A DNA stretch of 64,000 nucleotides, taken from NCBI RefSeq assembly GCF_047948215.1, contig NC_134456.1, forward strand, positions 58,667,029-58,731,028, read 5' to 3'. The position numbers and the translations under genes are program-made. The notes under the pieces are model-generated. The model did not search any database. It had not been told where the DNA came from and saw nothing but the letters and a program-made list of their open reading frames with translations. The stretch is from Lycorma delicatula (lineage: Eukaryota; Arthropoda; Insecta; Hemiptera; Fulgoridae). The stretch's first letter is position 1; each line of letters starts with the position of its first letter. Positions 1 to 12,610 of this stretch are shown piece after piece.

Positions 1-508
1 AAATGGAAATTCAGAATTTACCCGCAAAGTATTGAATGCTTCAGCTAATCTAAATAAACATTTTTAAGTTACTAAAACTATACTAATCGATATTCAAAAT
101 ATTTTCATGTTAATCTTTTCTATATCTTTATATATATATTTCTTGTGTGCGTGTGTATGTCACTGAATTCCTCCTAAACGGCTGAACCGATTTTGATGAC
201 ATTTTTGTGTGTGTTCAAGGGGATTCGAGAATGATTTAGATTTACAATTTGGTCCACTGGAAAATGTTAATTAATTTTTTATTTATAAGTAGTTGTTTAT
301 TTTGGAATGTTTTACATTGGATCCGGCAGGCTGCACTACCATCGCAGTATCGAATATTCAATAATATTCTATTTTAATTTTAGTTTGTCCCGACAGTTGG
401 TGCTGCGATAAAATTGAGAAAAATATTTCGTAATTTTGTGTTATTATTGTGTTACAAAAAATCGCGAGAAAACAGTTTTTTAATAAATAAGAGTCTAATA
501 ATTCAGAT

Positions 509-629
509 GGAAATGTAAACAAAGGAAAACCAATCAGATCAATGCAAGATGGCCGCTGTCAAACACAACGACCAATCACAAAGAGCCCGTATGGCCGTTG
601 CCAATGTAAACAAAATCACAACTGATTAA
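509..629. repeat. 121-bp block shared with Helitron B
   Basis: This block matches 39417-39537 over 121 bases with one difference that I can find, while the flanks of the two copies are unrelated. It starts and ends near the direct repeat AATGTAAACAAA. It contains two CCAAT boxes (about 530 and 572), each followed by ATGGCCG about 20 bases later, so it looks promoter-like and internally duplicated. Confidence 0.85.
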
Positions 630-646
630 GTAACAAGTAGGCAGCA

Positions 647-1553
647 CTGCGATCGCATTTAGAATTGTGCGCGTATTGAGAAATATTATATTATTTATTG
701 AAATAACGTTTTAACGTGTAATTAAAAAATAAACATTGTGCAAATTTGTAAGGTACAGTATTGAAGTGAAAATGTTTTTTTAATTTATTTATATGTTGTT
801 GATCTTGGGATGGTTAAGATTCACAATTGGGTCCGGTAGGCAGAGCTGCGATCGCATTTTAGAAGTTTTTTTTTAATTTTTGGTTTATCAGTCAAACCCG
901 GTAGTTGGTGCTGCGACCGGATTCTAGGAATTTTTTTTATTTTGTTGCTTTTTCGCATATCAGTTACTTGCGTCGTAGCTTAGTGTTGTTCTTACATTAA
1001 AATTCGTATTTTTAACGAACTACTGTGTTTAGAGAATAGTTTGAATTAAATCCGATAGGTAGTGCTGTTCTAACAATTGGATTTATTTACATCCTGAATT
1101 TTATAAAGTTAAAGGTGACATTTTATAAGGTTCCGTAATGTTTTGTAAGTTTCTTAATGTTCAGTATTAATTGTAATGATTTTGCAGCCACAACACATTT
1201 CGTTAAAAAATTATTTTCCACCGAATACTATGATTAGAGTGGTGTGAATTAAATCCGATAGGTAGTGCTGTTGTTTTGCCATTTGGATTTATTTACATTC
1301 TGACTTTTATAAAGTGAAAGGTTCAATTTTGTTAAATTGCTAATGTTCAGTTTTTTAAGGTTTTATGAAACTTTCAATTGTCATTTAATCTGTATGTTTA
1401 CTCAGATCTAGCAATAGCGAAGCACTGCCGAGTCTGCTAGAATTGCGCGCTTATTGAGAATATTATATTATATTATTATTTATTGAAATAACGTTTTAAA
1501 GTTAAATTAAAAAATGTACATTGTGTAAATTTGTAAGGTGCAATATTGAAGTG
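647..1553 (+). repeat. Diverged direct repeats inside Helitron A
   Basis: About 115 bases at 647-767 recur at about 1421-1553, sharing GAATTG.GCGC.TATTGAGA, an ATAACGTTTTAA core and TTTGTAAGGT. A second pair lies between them: about 1019-1125 and 1225-1330 share GAATTAAATCCGATAGGTAG and a following ATTTATTTACAT segment. A short GGTAGGCAG..CTGCGATCGCATTT motif also recurs at about 631-660 and 832-860. The arrangement suggests an internally reshuffled non-autonomous element. Confidence 0.75.
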
Positions 1554-2355
1554 AATATTTTACATGAATTTTAATGATGTATACACGTGCATTCAATAAC
1601 AATCAACTTAACCTACAAATTTAAATTGTCAGTTCTCATTTGATTGATTCTATGCAACTTATGAAGTATTGAACGGCTCTTTGAAAATAAAAATTTAAGT
1701 TTGTAAAATAAATTATAACATTTATAATATTAAAATATGTTACTTATAATATAGTTTAAAGTATATTTAAAAAATTGAATTTATAATGTTTTAGCTGATT
1801 AATTTTATAAAAGGTTTTCTAAAATTATTTTTACATTACAATTATCTAAAATTTGGTAAAATAATGCTAAAATAAAGAATGAGAAAAGTGATAAAAAAGC
1901 AACTACGTTGCTTTTTTACAGTGCTTAATTTTTTTATTAATTGATTAATTAAGCTGTTACATGGTTATGAAACATCAAAATTATTAAATAAAAAAAAAAT
2001 ATGTAGGAGGTACTGTTTTAGAATGATGTTAAATGAAAATTAGTAGTAATGTGGATGAAAATTTATTAATTACACTTATTATTAATTTTACGACGTTTCG
2101 ATTTTTTAATTCAATTTTCAACGGAAATCTCAATATTTAGGAAAATAAATATTAACCATACTACACATAATTAATCAATAAACCCATTACAATAATACAA
2201 CAATTACAAACTGATAATATCATACTAATAGTCATTTTAATGAAATTTAGAACACATTCCTGCTAATTTTAACTTAATTAAGTTACTTATATTTATGTGT
2301 GTGCATTTATTACAGAATAATGCCGCGTCAGGACAACGTCTGTCGGGTCCGCCAG

Positions 2356-3450
2356 TAATTTGTAAAAATAAAGTGTATCAAAATTAAAAAAAATCGGAAC
2401 ATTTCTCCTTTGGATTATTCTCTTAAAAAATTCATAAAAATTAAGATAAAAAAGTATAAATATATGTTGATATTTTTGTTTTGTTTTTCCTAATGTATGT
2501 TGATTTTCATATGTTTTAAAAAAAGGGTAATACCCCCTTTTTCAAGAAAGAATGAAGAAAATGACACAATTTGGTCTTTGATAATGAACAAAAGTACGGT
2601 TAAAAGGGGGAAATGAAAGCAGGAAATTTATAATGAGAAAGATGAGAAATTAATTAATTAATTAAACTAAATTAACTAATTTATCTCCTCATGACTAATT
2701 TGTCTCCTTATACACTAAAAAACATCTATTACCGCTGCAGGAGATATTAAACCACCCCCTAATCACTCTTTACTTGTGTAAATAACGTTTATACTGTATG
2801 AAATTGAAAATGAAGTACTACTTTATTTATTTTTGTTTTTAACATGATTTTTATCGAATAACAACCGACAAAGGTTATTTACAAAGAAAACCCTTTACGT
2901 TGGATTGATTAACCGTTTTATGTTATTCGTGCTAAGTAATTTTAATTAAACAAGTATAGTCTTCACATTGTGATAATTGTATCATATCTCGATTAGGCAA
3001 AAAAACTATAGTTATCATGAAGACTTTTTAATGATATTGACTTTTTATTGTATGCGTAAACAATCGCTTGTATGTGTGCTAAATAAAATTGTTTACAATA
3101 TCTAAGAGAGTTAACAAACCAATTAAATCGCTAATAATTACAAGACAGCAAATTTTTTTTTAGCCGTAATAACTAATCAATGTAATTAATTCCTTTAAAA
3201 TTATAGTGCAGTTTAATAGAATAGTGTAATTTTATTATTAACTAATTATTACACTACTTACATCATGTTGTTTTAGACAAGCTATTATTCTAAGCTGTAA
3301 ATTGATTTAGCTGTTTATATTACTATTTTTATTTATTTATTATTAGTTCTTAGAATCAGTTAACAAAATACAGATACTTGAAGAATCACAGAAAACTTAC
3401 ATACAGAATCACTGAACATGACCATCGATTTCCGATTTGAGATCAACTTA
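2356..3450. other. AT-rich intergenic DNA, nothing recognised
   Basis: Low-complexity AT-rich sequence with short homopolymer runs and no open frame of interest on either strand. No repeat family or RNA gene was recognised. Confidence 0.6.
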
Positions 3451-3453
3451 TTA

Positions 3454-3583
3454 GGTAGATTTCATAAGAAAGCTACCTATTGTAATGGGTATCATGATTC
3501 GCCGAAAAATTTCGACATTTCTTCGCGTTTCACATCCTCCAGACTCACAAAACCACCGTAAGTTCAAAAGTTTATATATACAT

Positions 3584-3648
<65 letters not shown>

Positions 3649-4153
3649 CATATTTCACTTTCTTGTGGACTCGATAACCTCCGTAATTTTGCACCAATCA
3701 CTTTCAAATTGATACGTAAAATATAACGACCCAAAATCTCGGTCGAGTTCGTTAATGGGCAAAATCGGATCATCAGGAAATGGGGGGCTTTTTCGAAAAA
3801 ACAAAATATCGCTAAAACTTTCTTATTAAGTAAAAATGGGGTTTCGAAGAGACAAAAAAAAATTCATACCTCCCTTAAGTGGCACAGTATCGAATCGGTT
3901 TAAAGTGTCGTTAGTCCTCTAAAAATTACCTAAAACTTTTTTTTGAAACAATTTTTAATATGACCAACCCTTACAGCAAGGGATTACCAAAATGTTCCTG
4001 GAATTGTAAGATGGGGCTTGTCGTATGCTAAACATGTAAAACATTTTTTCACATGCAACCATTATCATATTGAGTAAATTTTAAGTTTTTCTTAACTTTA
4101 AGGTGGATATTTTTTTTATCCCCTACTAGTAGATTACACCAGTGAAATCTACC
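3454..4153. mobile_element. Probable non-autonomous DNA transposon (MITE-like)
   Basis: The 11-base GGTAGATTTCA at 3454-3464 is repeated exactly in inverted orientation as TGAAATCTACC at 4143-4153. The interior is more complex and GC-richer than its flanks and has no long coding frame. A (TA)n microsatellite at about 3585-3645 has expanded inside it. The short open frames here are made of that microsatellite on both strands and are not genes. Target duplications were not identified, so the superfamily is unknown. Confidence 0.45.
3585..3645. repeat. (TA)n microsatellite
   Basis: About 55 bases of uninterrupted alternating TA inside the element described at 3454-4153. Confidence 0.95.
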
Positions 4154-4155
4154 TC

Positions 4156-7100
4156 CGCCTTCCGGAGTGCGGAAAGGGAATTTTTTAGTTTACATATGAT
4201 ATTTAGATATTTATATTCACTTTAAATATGATTTCTACTTATTTTAATATTATATTAAACACCATTCTGATAATAATGTGAATAAATAAATAAACAAAAG
4301 AATAAATAAATAATATATTAATTTAGAAAAGAAACGAATTTTCTAGACGATGTAAGGAAAAGGTAAAATTTCTTTTATTTTCTTTACTTATTTAAACTTT
4401 TTCTCCTAAATGTTAGGGTTGAAGGAACTTTTGGGTTGTAAGATGCAAAATAAAGTGTTTTTTAAAATTGATAAATTTTCTTATATTTTTACGTAAGATA
4501 TTTTGTTTTACTGAAAAATTGTATAGAGGTTCAATAGCCTGAAGAAATAATTAACTACTAATCAAGAAAGATTTAGTAAGGAATGATATTTAGTTACTTT
4601 AATATTTTTGTTGATCAGCACGATGAAATATTAATATTAATTATTAATATTTTGCCTCAGGTATTTATACATATTCAATTACTATCCAGGTATTATAGAC
4701 ATCCAAAAGTTACACAGGTGTTGCAAAAATTCAAAAGTTTGTATAAATTAGTGTATTGCCAGTTTTCAACTGATGAACTCAACACAATAAAATATCTGAA
4801 ACAGGTTAATTAACTCATCCATATAAAATACAAAAACAAATAAAAGACACATTGTAAAACATAATGATAACAGATATTAACCGACAACCACACAAATTTA
4901 CCATTATTATCAGCAAAAAAATTTACGTTGCCGTTTTGGAACACAAAAGAATTACACAACTTCATATAGCATAAGTAAAGACATCAACCGGGATATTCAA
5001 ATTCAGTTCCACTAAATTCTTCTTCGAGCAGACTATATCTATTCACTTAATTGTGAGACAATACATTAGCTGGTCATGGGTCAGTTGTTAAGATGTGTGC
5101 CGATATTTAGGTGCGCTAATCCAAGGACATAAAGCTTCTTTGATCCCCGTAGTGACCATTAGGTCGGTTGATTGTTTACTCTTGGGCAAATTGCTTTTAG
5201 TTCAGGTTATGAATAATTTTTATATGTTTTAACTCATTTTTGTTCAAGTTGCAGTAAATGAATCATTAATACTTCCCATTCCTTTTTATAATTTTGTAGT
5301 GGTTCGTTTTGTTTTGTAATCTGTTTTTAGTTGAGATAGACTAATTTTAAAATTTAAGTAATTTTTAATTAAATTCCAAGTAAATTCTCACTTGTGTTGT
5401 ATGAATATCTTGGTTGGTATTTTCCGGTTTTCAACACTCCTACCTACTGAAACTGCTACATAATTTTACTCCACCTAAAAAGTCAGAAAATAAAGCCTTT
5501 AAGTGGCTAAGAAAAGAGAATGATTTTAAATATATCATGTCAATCTTGACATTAACATATCTTGACATATTAACTTGATATGTTAATGATATACTCTTGA
5601 CTGAAAGTGTAAGTACTGAATTATTTTGTTATTTATTAAAATCAGTCATTTCATTATAAATACAACAAATAAAAGTGACAGGAAGTGAAACGACAGCCAG
5701 CTTTCCGTTTCTTAGAATGTATTACTTAATAGGCGTAACCTAATAACGGAAATAAAATTTAAACTAAAAATTGAAAGCTAAAACTAAAGCTTTTGCTACT
5801 TATCCCCTGAAGAAATTAAAAATTGTACTGTAAACATATACAAGTTACCAATTTATCAAACCTAAATATCAACTGCGTATCAATCCTGTATCAATCTACA
5901 TATAAACTAGTTGAATTATATACAAATAACAATTTTAAAACCGAAATTATTGAAGTATTTGTAGTATTTACACATTGCTTGAATGAGTACAGCAGTTACA
6001 CTAGCTCTTTCTTTTGGTCACGATGTGAAGTATTCAGATAAGTTTGCTGAATTTTATACTGATACGTCTTCATCATTTAAATGAAAAGACGAACATTTCC
6101 CTGATCTAACATGAAAGTTTCATGAAAAGCCTTGTTAATGTTAATTTTTGCATTTAATGCAGTACTACTTCAAGCCATTTAGACACTACTGAACATTATT
6201 TGATGCAAAAACAAAAGCATTATTGGATTAAAAAATGTCTGTGGTCATCAGAAAATGTTCTATCTCCTAACGTTCCTACGTTAGGTGATACTGACAAATC
6301 AAAGGTATGCGTTGGAGTTAAAACAGTTTCTTTACCACACTTTAGCCAAGATAAGCGGCAGTCGTAATTCGGGAAGATTCAAGATTTCTATGATATAATT
6401 GTAATGCAATCTAAATAAAAATAAATACAGAATATTCCTACCTATTTCTAAATAGATTAAATAATTTGGAGCATTCCATGGGAATAGAGAATAACTTTTT
6501 TTATAAAAATCTCTAAAAACTGTTCAAAACTTATATGACCTATAACCCATATCTGTTCACCACAATTTACAATAGCTCAAATACTGCATCAAACACGTCC
6601 CATTTAGCCGTCAGTGGAATTTAATTATCACGTGTCACTCCACTCCAACATTATTCAAAGGAAATTTAGCTGCGGACAATCTATTCCTTACATGCGCTTC
6701 AAATTCTGTAAAAGATATAAAAGTGCCTCCCAAATATTTGTATTTTTTTATTATCTCAAATTTTTCATTTCCCCAAAATTACTGCTCATGATCTGCCAAT
6801 TTATGAAATTTTCTGGTTGCCGTAACTCTTTATTTAGCTGTATTTATACTAAACCCCTATTTCTTACTTTAACTTTCAAATTATTTATCATCCTTTGTAA
6901 AGGTTCTGGTGTCGAACCAAGTACTGGTGAATAATCCTCGGAAAGTAATCCTCTTATATTAAGATAACCAAACCACAATTCCTCACGCATTTTCTCAGTT
7001 ATGTAGTTAATAAATAGAGTACAGAATAGAAATGTTTTCAGTATTATCCTAAGGAAAGTAAGTTTTTTGTAGTACTTCGTTGCCTATTTCCTGTTGCTTT

Positions 7101-8020
7101 TATTATTATTATTATTGAAGAAAAGAGAACGTTCGTTCAGAAGGAAGAATATTTTTAAGAAACCTTAAAAAGCAAAGAAAAGGAAGTCATGTAGGTAAGT
7201 TACAAACTTTTACGGTATTTATTTCTTATAAAAAAAATTAAGATATTTTCATTAAAAAACTTCTAAAAGAATAGCAGTTACTCAGAATTATCAGAAATAT
7301 CCTAACGATTAAAAATGAAAATCGAATCTCTGGAAATAAGTATAGACCATTTTACAGAAAATTTATATATTCATTTTAAAGTATACAACACGCGGTACTA
7401 ACATCAGATGAAAATTGTGTGGGTTTGTTTACTATGTCTTAGATTTTGATGCACTTAGACGCAAATTCTTCCAGAACTTCAAATACACTACTCGTGTTGT
7501 GCTACTAGTAGTGGTTATGTGGTTCCAAAAGAATCACACAAGCACTACAATACACACAACAAAATCAACCTTTGCATACACATTATAATCAGGAAGATAA
7601 TAAATTTATTTAAATAGTTTAATATTTAGAACACGAAATTTAATTTCAAAAAGATTATTAAATGAGCAAACAACTTGGATAAAACTTATTATTTTACCAC
7701 CCACTAAGCTACTACCTAGCCAATTTGAGTCTGGTGCCTTTAGTACGTAGTTCCGTCCGTAATTCCGTTCCTGAAGAAGCATTTTAAATATATCTTAGCA
7801 GATCTTCTGAAGTCCATTTTTTAAGCAACTTGAAAGCAAGTCATTAATTTTTTTTAATAAACAAAAATATGTATTTATTTATAATATTAAATCAGTAGAA
7901 CGCAATTTTCTTTAAACAAGCTACCTTAGTGTATGCGACTATATTCAGTTTTTTCTTCTAAGATAATTAAAATTTATTTATCATTTCATGAGCGTAGAAA
8001 ACTCCTTTGAGAACTAGAGA
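4156..8020. other. AT-rich intergenic DNA without recognised genes
   Basis: Several short open frames of 60-110 codons occur here (for example 6614-6934), but they are low-complexity, lack splice signals I trust, and resemble no family I know. No SINE head, inverted ends or RNA gene was recognised. Confidence 0.5.
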
Positions 8021-8023
8021 TAA

Positions 8024-8236
8024 ACCAAGGCTAGGACATTGTATGAGAAGAAAATGTTTATTAGCGGATGTGATGGAAGGCTTGGTGACTGGAAGGAAAG
8101 AAAGAGATTTCAAATGATGGATGGAATTATAGAAAAGGAAAAATATACGGAAACAAAAAGGTTAGCAAAGGATAGAACAAGATGGAGAGCAGCAGCCGTG
8201 ACAGGACTTGCCCTAAAGTCAGAAAAATATGACTGA
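8024..8236 (+). pseudogene. 3' end of an RTE-type LINE reverse transcriptase
   Basis: The frame running into the stop at 8234-8236 encodes a short basic tail with DGIIEKEKYTETKRLAKDR followed by TRWRAAAVTGLAL. The sequence A.DR.RWR after a Y-rich IKEK-like segment is the usual extreme C-terminus of RTE-type (BovB-like) LINE polymerases in insects. Only the last 65-70 residues are present. There is a stop at 8021-8023 in the same frame, and nothing upstream resembles the polymerase domain, so this is a 5'-truncated insertion, as is normal for target-primed reverse transcription. The sequence after the stop starts GAATAAA, as LINE 3' tails often do. The assignment rests on remembered family resemblance. 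Confidence 0.6.
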
Positions 8237-8851
8237 ATAAAAAACTTATAATCATTAATAGTATTGCATTCATGTTTCTATATGTATTTTAGCCAGAGAT
8301 ATTTTTTTTAAGGCATAATTCTAAGAAATACCTGGTTGTACTTTACACGTAGGACAAATAAGTTATGTTAAATTATGTGCATTATTTTATAACAATAATT
8401 GGTTAGGTAAGAATATTAATTACTTTATAGTTTTACTAAAAAAAATAAATAATGATGTAAATAATCAGTTTAAAAAATAAATTAAAAGTACAGATATTTC
8501 CTGTAAATATAAATTAAACAGAAGTGTGAGGCACTGACGTCGTCCTTCCGACAAACCGTCATGTACACTGGTTCCTGTGGTTTTTGTTTTAATGTCGTAT
8601 AAATACGTCAGAATGCTTAATAAATTTAAACAAATACGTAAACAGTATCTTAGAATGCTGGAAAAAACAAGTTTTACTGATAAATTTTTAATTATCTCAA
8701 TAATATCGTGAATAACATGGAAATAAAATGTTATTTAAAAAGCCAAAGAGATTAAAAAAGCTAATTAGTTTTTTTATTATACTTTTATACTAGTATTGCA
8801 GCTTATAGATAAACTGCCTTAAATTTTTCCTACTCAAATAATGTAAAAAAA

Positions 8852-9037
8852 GAACTGAACACAATGACATAAAAGCATGCCATTACCAAGCATCAGTTTA
8901 TTTGAGAAGGCTTTATAATATCTTGAAACAAATATAACAATTTATATAAAAATTTATAATTTTCAGGAATTTATAAAGCCTTCTCAAATAAACTGATGCT
9001 TGGTAATGGCATGCTTTTATGTCATTGTGTTCAGTTC
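8852..9037. repeat. Perfect 67-bp inverted repeat with 52-bp spacer
   Basis: The left arm 8852-8918 and right arm 8971-9037 are exact reverse complements over all 67 bases, starting GAACTGAACACAATGACATA on the left. The spacer 8919-8970 is AT-rich. The arms contain no coding frame of note. An RNA copy of either strand would fold into a long, unbroken stem. The absence of any mismatch in otherwise decayed DNA implies a recent origin or gene conversion. Confidence 0.97.
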
Positions 9038-9039
9038 CT

Positions 9040-10130
9040 GAAAAATATTGACTTACGTAAGACAACAAAAATTCAGGGGTAATTAGAATATTTGTGAGCT
9101 ATAAAATATAATTCACGCATAATATTGGGTTTCAGTTTAAATAACATTATTAAAGAAGGTTTAGAAAGCTCTCAGTAAACAAAAACCCATGAATATGAAT
9201 GAGAGTGAGTATTTCTATTTTTAGTATTATTCAAATGTTTCTTTTGAAATAATGATATGCTGCGAAAGCGCAAAAAGCAAATATAGATGTAATGGAAATG
9301 AAACAGTTTATACTGTGTAAAAGTGAAAAGGACATGTCTAAAATAAGTAAACAGTCTGTGTAAATAATAAGTTACTAAATAAATAAAGAAATCAAACACA
9401 AAAAAGTAATCCGCATGGGAACGTCAAGGGCGTACCCCAGTTGAATAAACAATTAACAGCAAAGTTTAAAAAAAAAGAACAGAATTCGAATGTTAATTTG
9501 ATTTTCATTAAGTGCAATCGGCTAAGGAATAACTTATTTTCAAAAAAGTCTCCAAAAAGCTTGAAGTAAATTTTTCTACGATAACACAATATCTTATGGA
9601 TCCAAGACTACTGTGAACAGTAATCGTTAACTCATTTCTCATTGTATTTTAAATGATTTCACAAATTATTTTCATTATTAAACAACCCTTACTCTCTAGA
9701 AGGCAAAAAATAAGAGTTTAGCTATTAAGATCTCTTCCATTTTTTAATATGCAACTTGCATGTATATACATATTTTGTTTTGTATTTACAGAAAACGTTT
9801 CGTTTCTTTAAAGTAAATTTCTAGAAATATGGTTATCACCTCATTATAGAACCAAGAATTAATTTAAACTTCAATAAAAATCCATATTAACTGCAGTAGT
9901 CATTGTAAGGTAAACGAAAAAACTAATTGTGGATCGGATTGAGAAATTAATCTTTACACGACTTATATACAACATGTAAAAATATATACAACTAATAAAG
10001 GATAAAAATGCTGTTAAAAAAATATTGATAAAATTATTATTTAAAATGAATTATCACAGATGCCAGCCATTTGAGAAAAATGTCATTTACTTTCTTTCAT
10101 TGGTAGAATTTGTGAATAACAGTCTTCCAT
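9040..10130. other. AT-rich DNA, nothing recognised
   Basis: Two short minus-strand open frames (9172-9399 and 9392-9589) are phenylalanine/tyrosine-rich products of AT-rich sequence and are not supported as genes. A slightly GC-richer patch at about 9408-9435 (CGTCAAGGGCGTACCCCAG) may be a transposon scrap. Confidence 0.5.
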
Positions 10131-10264
10131 CAACCTTGGCGGAGTGGTATTGTCTCGACCTTTCATCTAGATGTCCGGATTTGAATCCCGGTCAGGTATG
10201 CAATTTTTCATACGCTACAAAATCCCATTCTCATATCCCACGCCCAAGCTTCAAGGTTTTGTAA
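10131..10264 (+). mobile_element. tRNA-derived SINE, family 1
   Basis: An RNA polymerase III box A (TTGGCGGAGTGG, from 10136) and box B (GGATTTGAATCC, from 10177) are spaced as in a tRNA. They are followed by GGTCAGGTATG and a tail with TTTTTCATACGCTACAAAAT. The same head and tail recur at 30139, 48174 and 53775. It is not a functional tRNA: there is no complementary acceptor stem and the sequence runs into a SINE body. Confidence 0.85.
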
Positions 10265-10269
10265 CTGTT

Positions 10270-12220
10270 TAACTTCAAAAATAATTGTAACTGTTTTAAT
10301 CTGTTGTGTTTTATTTTTTTAAAAACGGAGAACAAATTTTTTAATATTATGTCAATTATAAACTTACTGGGATTTAGGAAACTGTTTTAGTGTAATTTCT
10401 ACACAGCTCTTTAATTGTTAAGCAGTATTTTAACAAATGACATATCTATTATGAAGAGCAAAAAAAAATTTAAACATTCAAAACGTGATTGAACGATAGC
10501 ATATAAGTAAATTTTTATGGACAAGAATTATAATAATTTTTTATTTTTTCTTATGTTTACTTTTATTACAAAACAGTCTGCATTATCACAAAGTCATATA
10601 ATGGACATACAGGCATACAGAAGTAAATTTCCCCCGTTTTCAACGATGGTAGTCGATCTTAACGATATAAGTATACATTTTAAGGTATAAAAATAGGTAG
10701 CTATAAATGTACAGGAACCACAAATTATTATCATTATTATTTTAATTAGTCCCAGCAAAAATCCCATTATATTTTTATACCATGAGTATAACGGGTCGTT
10801 TTGAATAATTAACGAAAATTACCTCTTTCTCGTAGATTAAAATGTGAACATTTTTTTTTTAATGATAATAAATGGCATCGTGTGAGTAGATTAACATTAT
10901 AATTGCTTTTTACAAAACTTCTCTTTTTTAACTTCTACTTTTATGATGAATAAAACTGAAAAGTAGCACAAAATAAAGTAATAATATTTCAAAAATGTAA
11001 TGTTAATTACACAGTAATATTACACAAAATTTATTTCTAAAATAAAATATAATTTATTTATATTCTAAAAAATTATTATTCTCCAGTGTTTTACAATGAT
11101 CAATACTTACAGCAATTACAATTAAAGACACAAAACATTTTTTATACTTAACTTTAGTATATATTAATTCATTAAACATGTATTTGAAGTGCAACTATTC
11201 CATTGTTTTATATCAATAATTATTCATGATTGTACTCAGATGAATATAAATGATAATTCCATGAATATAGACATATGAATTGTAATGCATTCTTCCACCT
11301 TCAATCAGAGTTAAATTAAGTTGGTGCTTTCAGAAAAATATCATTTAAACTTCGTTAATTCTATTAAACATTACTTTATAAATTTCATTAATAAATTCTA
11401 AAATTAATTAACCCTAAACTAAATTAAACTATGACCCTAACTTAGGTAATTTAATGTCATTATTATTTTATGAATAGAATAATGAATAAATATTCTTTAA
11501 AAAAATTAAAAATATTATGTTAAAATACTTTGCAGGCCGTGTATATAAATTATAAAAATTATGGAAATAAATTTTCACAATAATTTCTTATATTAAAAAG
11601 TTATAAAAATAATAAGATCTCTGGACATATATATAAATATGTACATAAAATACTTCTAAGATTCTTTCTACCAATGTAACATGATGTCACTATATAATAA
11701 CTAAAATTACAGTATATTGGGCTGTCTGAACAAAAATATACCTTCTGCGTCTATAATAAGATTTGATAAATTACGATACTATGTCATTCAGAAATAAAGT
11801 TCGTTGAAATAATAAAAAAATTTAAAAAGTGACTAAATTCCTAATTTTCTACAATAAGGAGCTTATAAACTTTTGAAAAGGGTTGAAAACTATTTTTATA
11901 GTGATATTTATAGGAAATAATTTTTAAAATAATCAAGTCAGTATGATAAAATTGTAAAAAATAAATTCTAAAAATCACGTAAATATTTGATTTCAAAATA
12001 TTTATTAATGAAAGTATGTATTTTCTTTCTAGATAATATGAAGAATTTTTTAATTTTAAATGTATTACAGATTTTTTAATGATATTTTAAAAAACACTCG
12101 AGTAAAATCTTCATGAAGTTCAACCCTCTTCCAGGTATAAATTCCTTTAATATCTACTCCAATTTACAACAAAAAAAATTACGTATCAAATCTATGAATA
12201 ACCATTCCTGATATAAAAAG
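10270..12220. other. AT-rich DNA, nothing recognised
   Basis: Very AT-rich sequence with no convincing open frame, hairpin or repeat family. Confidence 0.6.
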
Positions 12221-12224
12221 GGGC

Positions 12225-12225
<1 letters not shown>

Positions 12226-12278
<53 letters not shown>
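12226..12278. repeat. (AC)n(AT)n compound microsatellite
   Basis: A run of AC repeats passes directly into AT repeats. Confidence 0.95.
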
Positions 12279-12610
12279 TAAGCTAAAAGAATATATATTT
12301 TCATTTTATGGTACGGATTTTATTGAAGTGATTCAAGATACAGTACTGCGTTACAGTGAATATTTATCCTTACCGAGAATCAGACCCTGAACCACCGCCA
12401 TAAGGATGTCTGGATTTTCACGACGAGTCCTTTGAAGTCTTGACAACAAGATTCATTTGGTTTAAAGAAATAAACAGAAAAATGTAAAATCATTTTATAA
12501 CGAAGAATATTTCTTGGCGTAAGAAAAATTAAAAAATGAAAACAAAAACATCCAATTAGGATTTACTAATAGTAACACTTACACTTCTTACAATACAAGA
12601 AATAATTAGG

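Larger units (their letters stand above)
125..2355 (+). mobile_element. Helitron-like non-autonomous element A
   Basis: The left end reads TC after an A at 124, then a TA-rich stretch and a segment containing CTAAACGGCTGAACCGATTTT, the kind of leader common at the 5' end of insect Helitrons. The proposed right end is CCAG at 2352-2355 (a one-base variant of the canonical CTAG), followed by T at 2356. A short GACA/TGTC stem at 2332-2344 lies just before it, as expected for a Helitron 3' hairpin. No helicase or Rep coding is seen inside, so it would depend on another copy for movement. The interior holds two pairs of diverged direct repeats and a 121-bp block shared with the Helitron at 39248. 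The ends are inferred from motif and memory of such families. The right end is less certain than the left. Confidence 0.6.

Noticed and set aside
1421..1440. AGCACTGCCGAGTCTGCTAG looks like a Helitron 3' end with CTAG.
   Set aside because: It aligns with the other repeat copy at 647-667, where the same position reads TTTAG and similarity continues on the far side. It is not followed by T. It is better explained as part of the internal direct repeat.
3485..3773. Overlapping open frames with long YIYIYI repeats on both strands.
   Set aside because: They are translations of the (TA)n microsatellite.
6614..6934. A 106-codon plus-strand open frame with apparent hydrophobic segments.
   Set aside because: Isolated, phenylalanine/leucine-rich as expected from AT-rich DNA, with no recognised motif.
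10136..10190. Possible tRNA gene from box A and box B (also at 30143, 53780 and 15506).
   Set aside because: No paired acceptor stem, and the same sequence plus a shared tail recurs elsewhere, which is diagnostic of SINEs.
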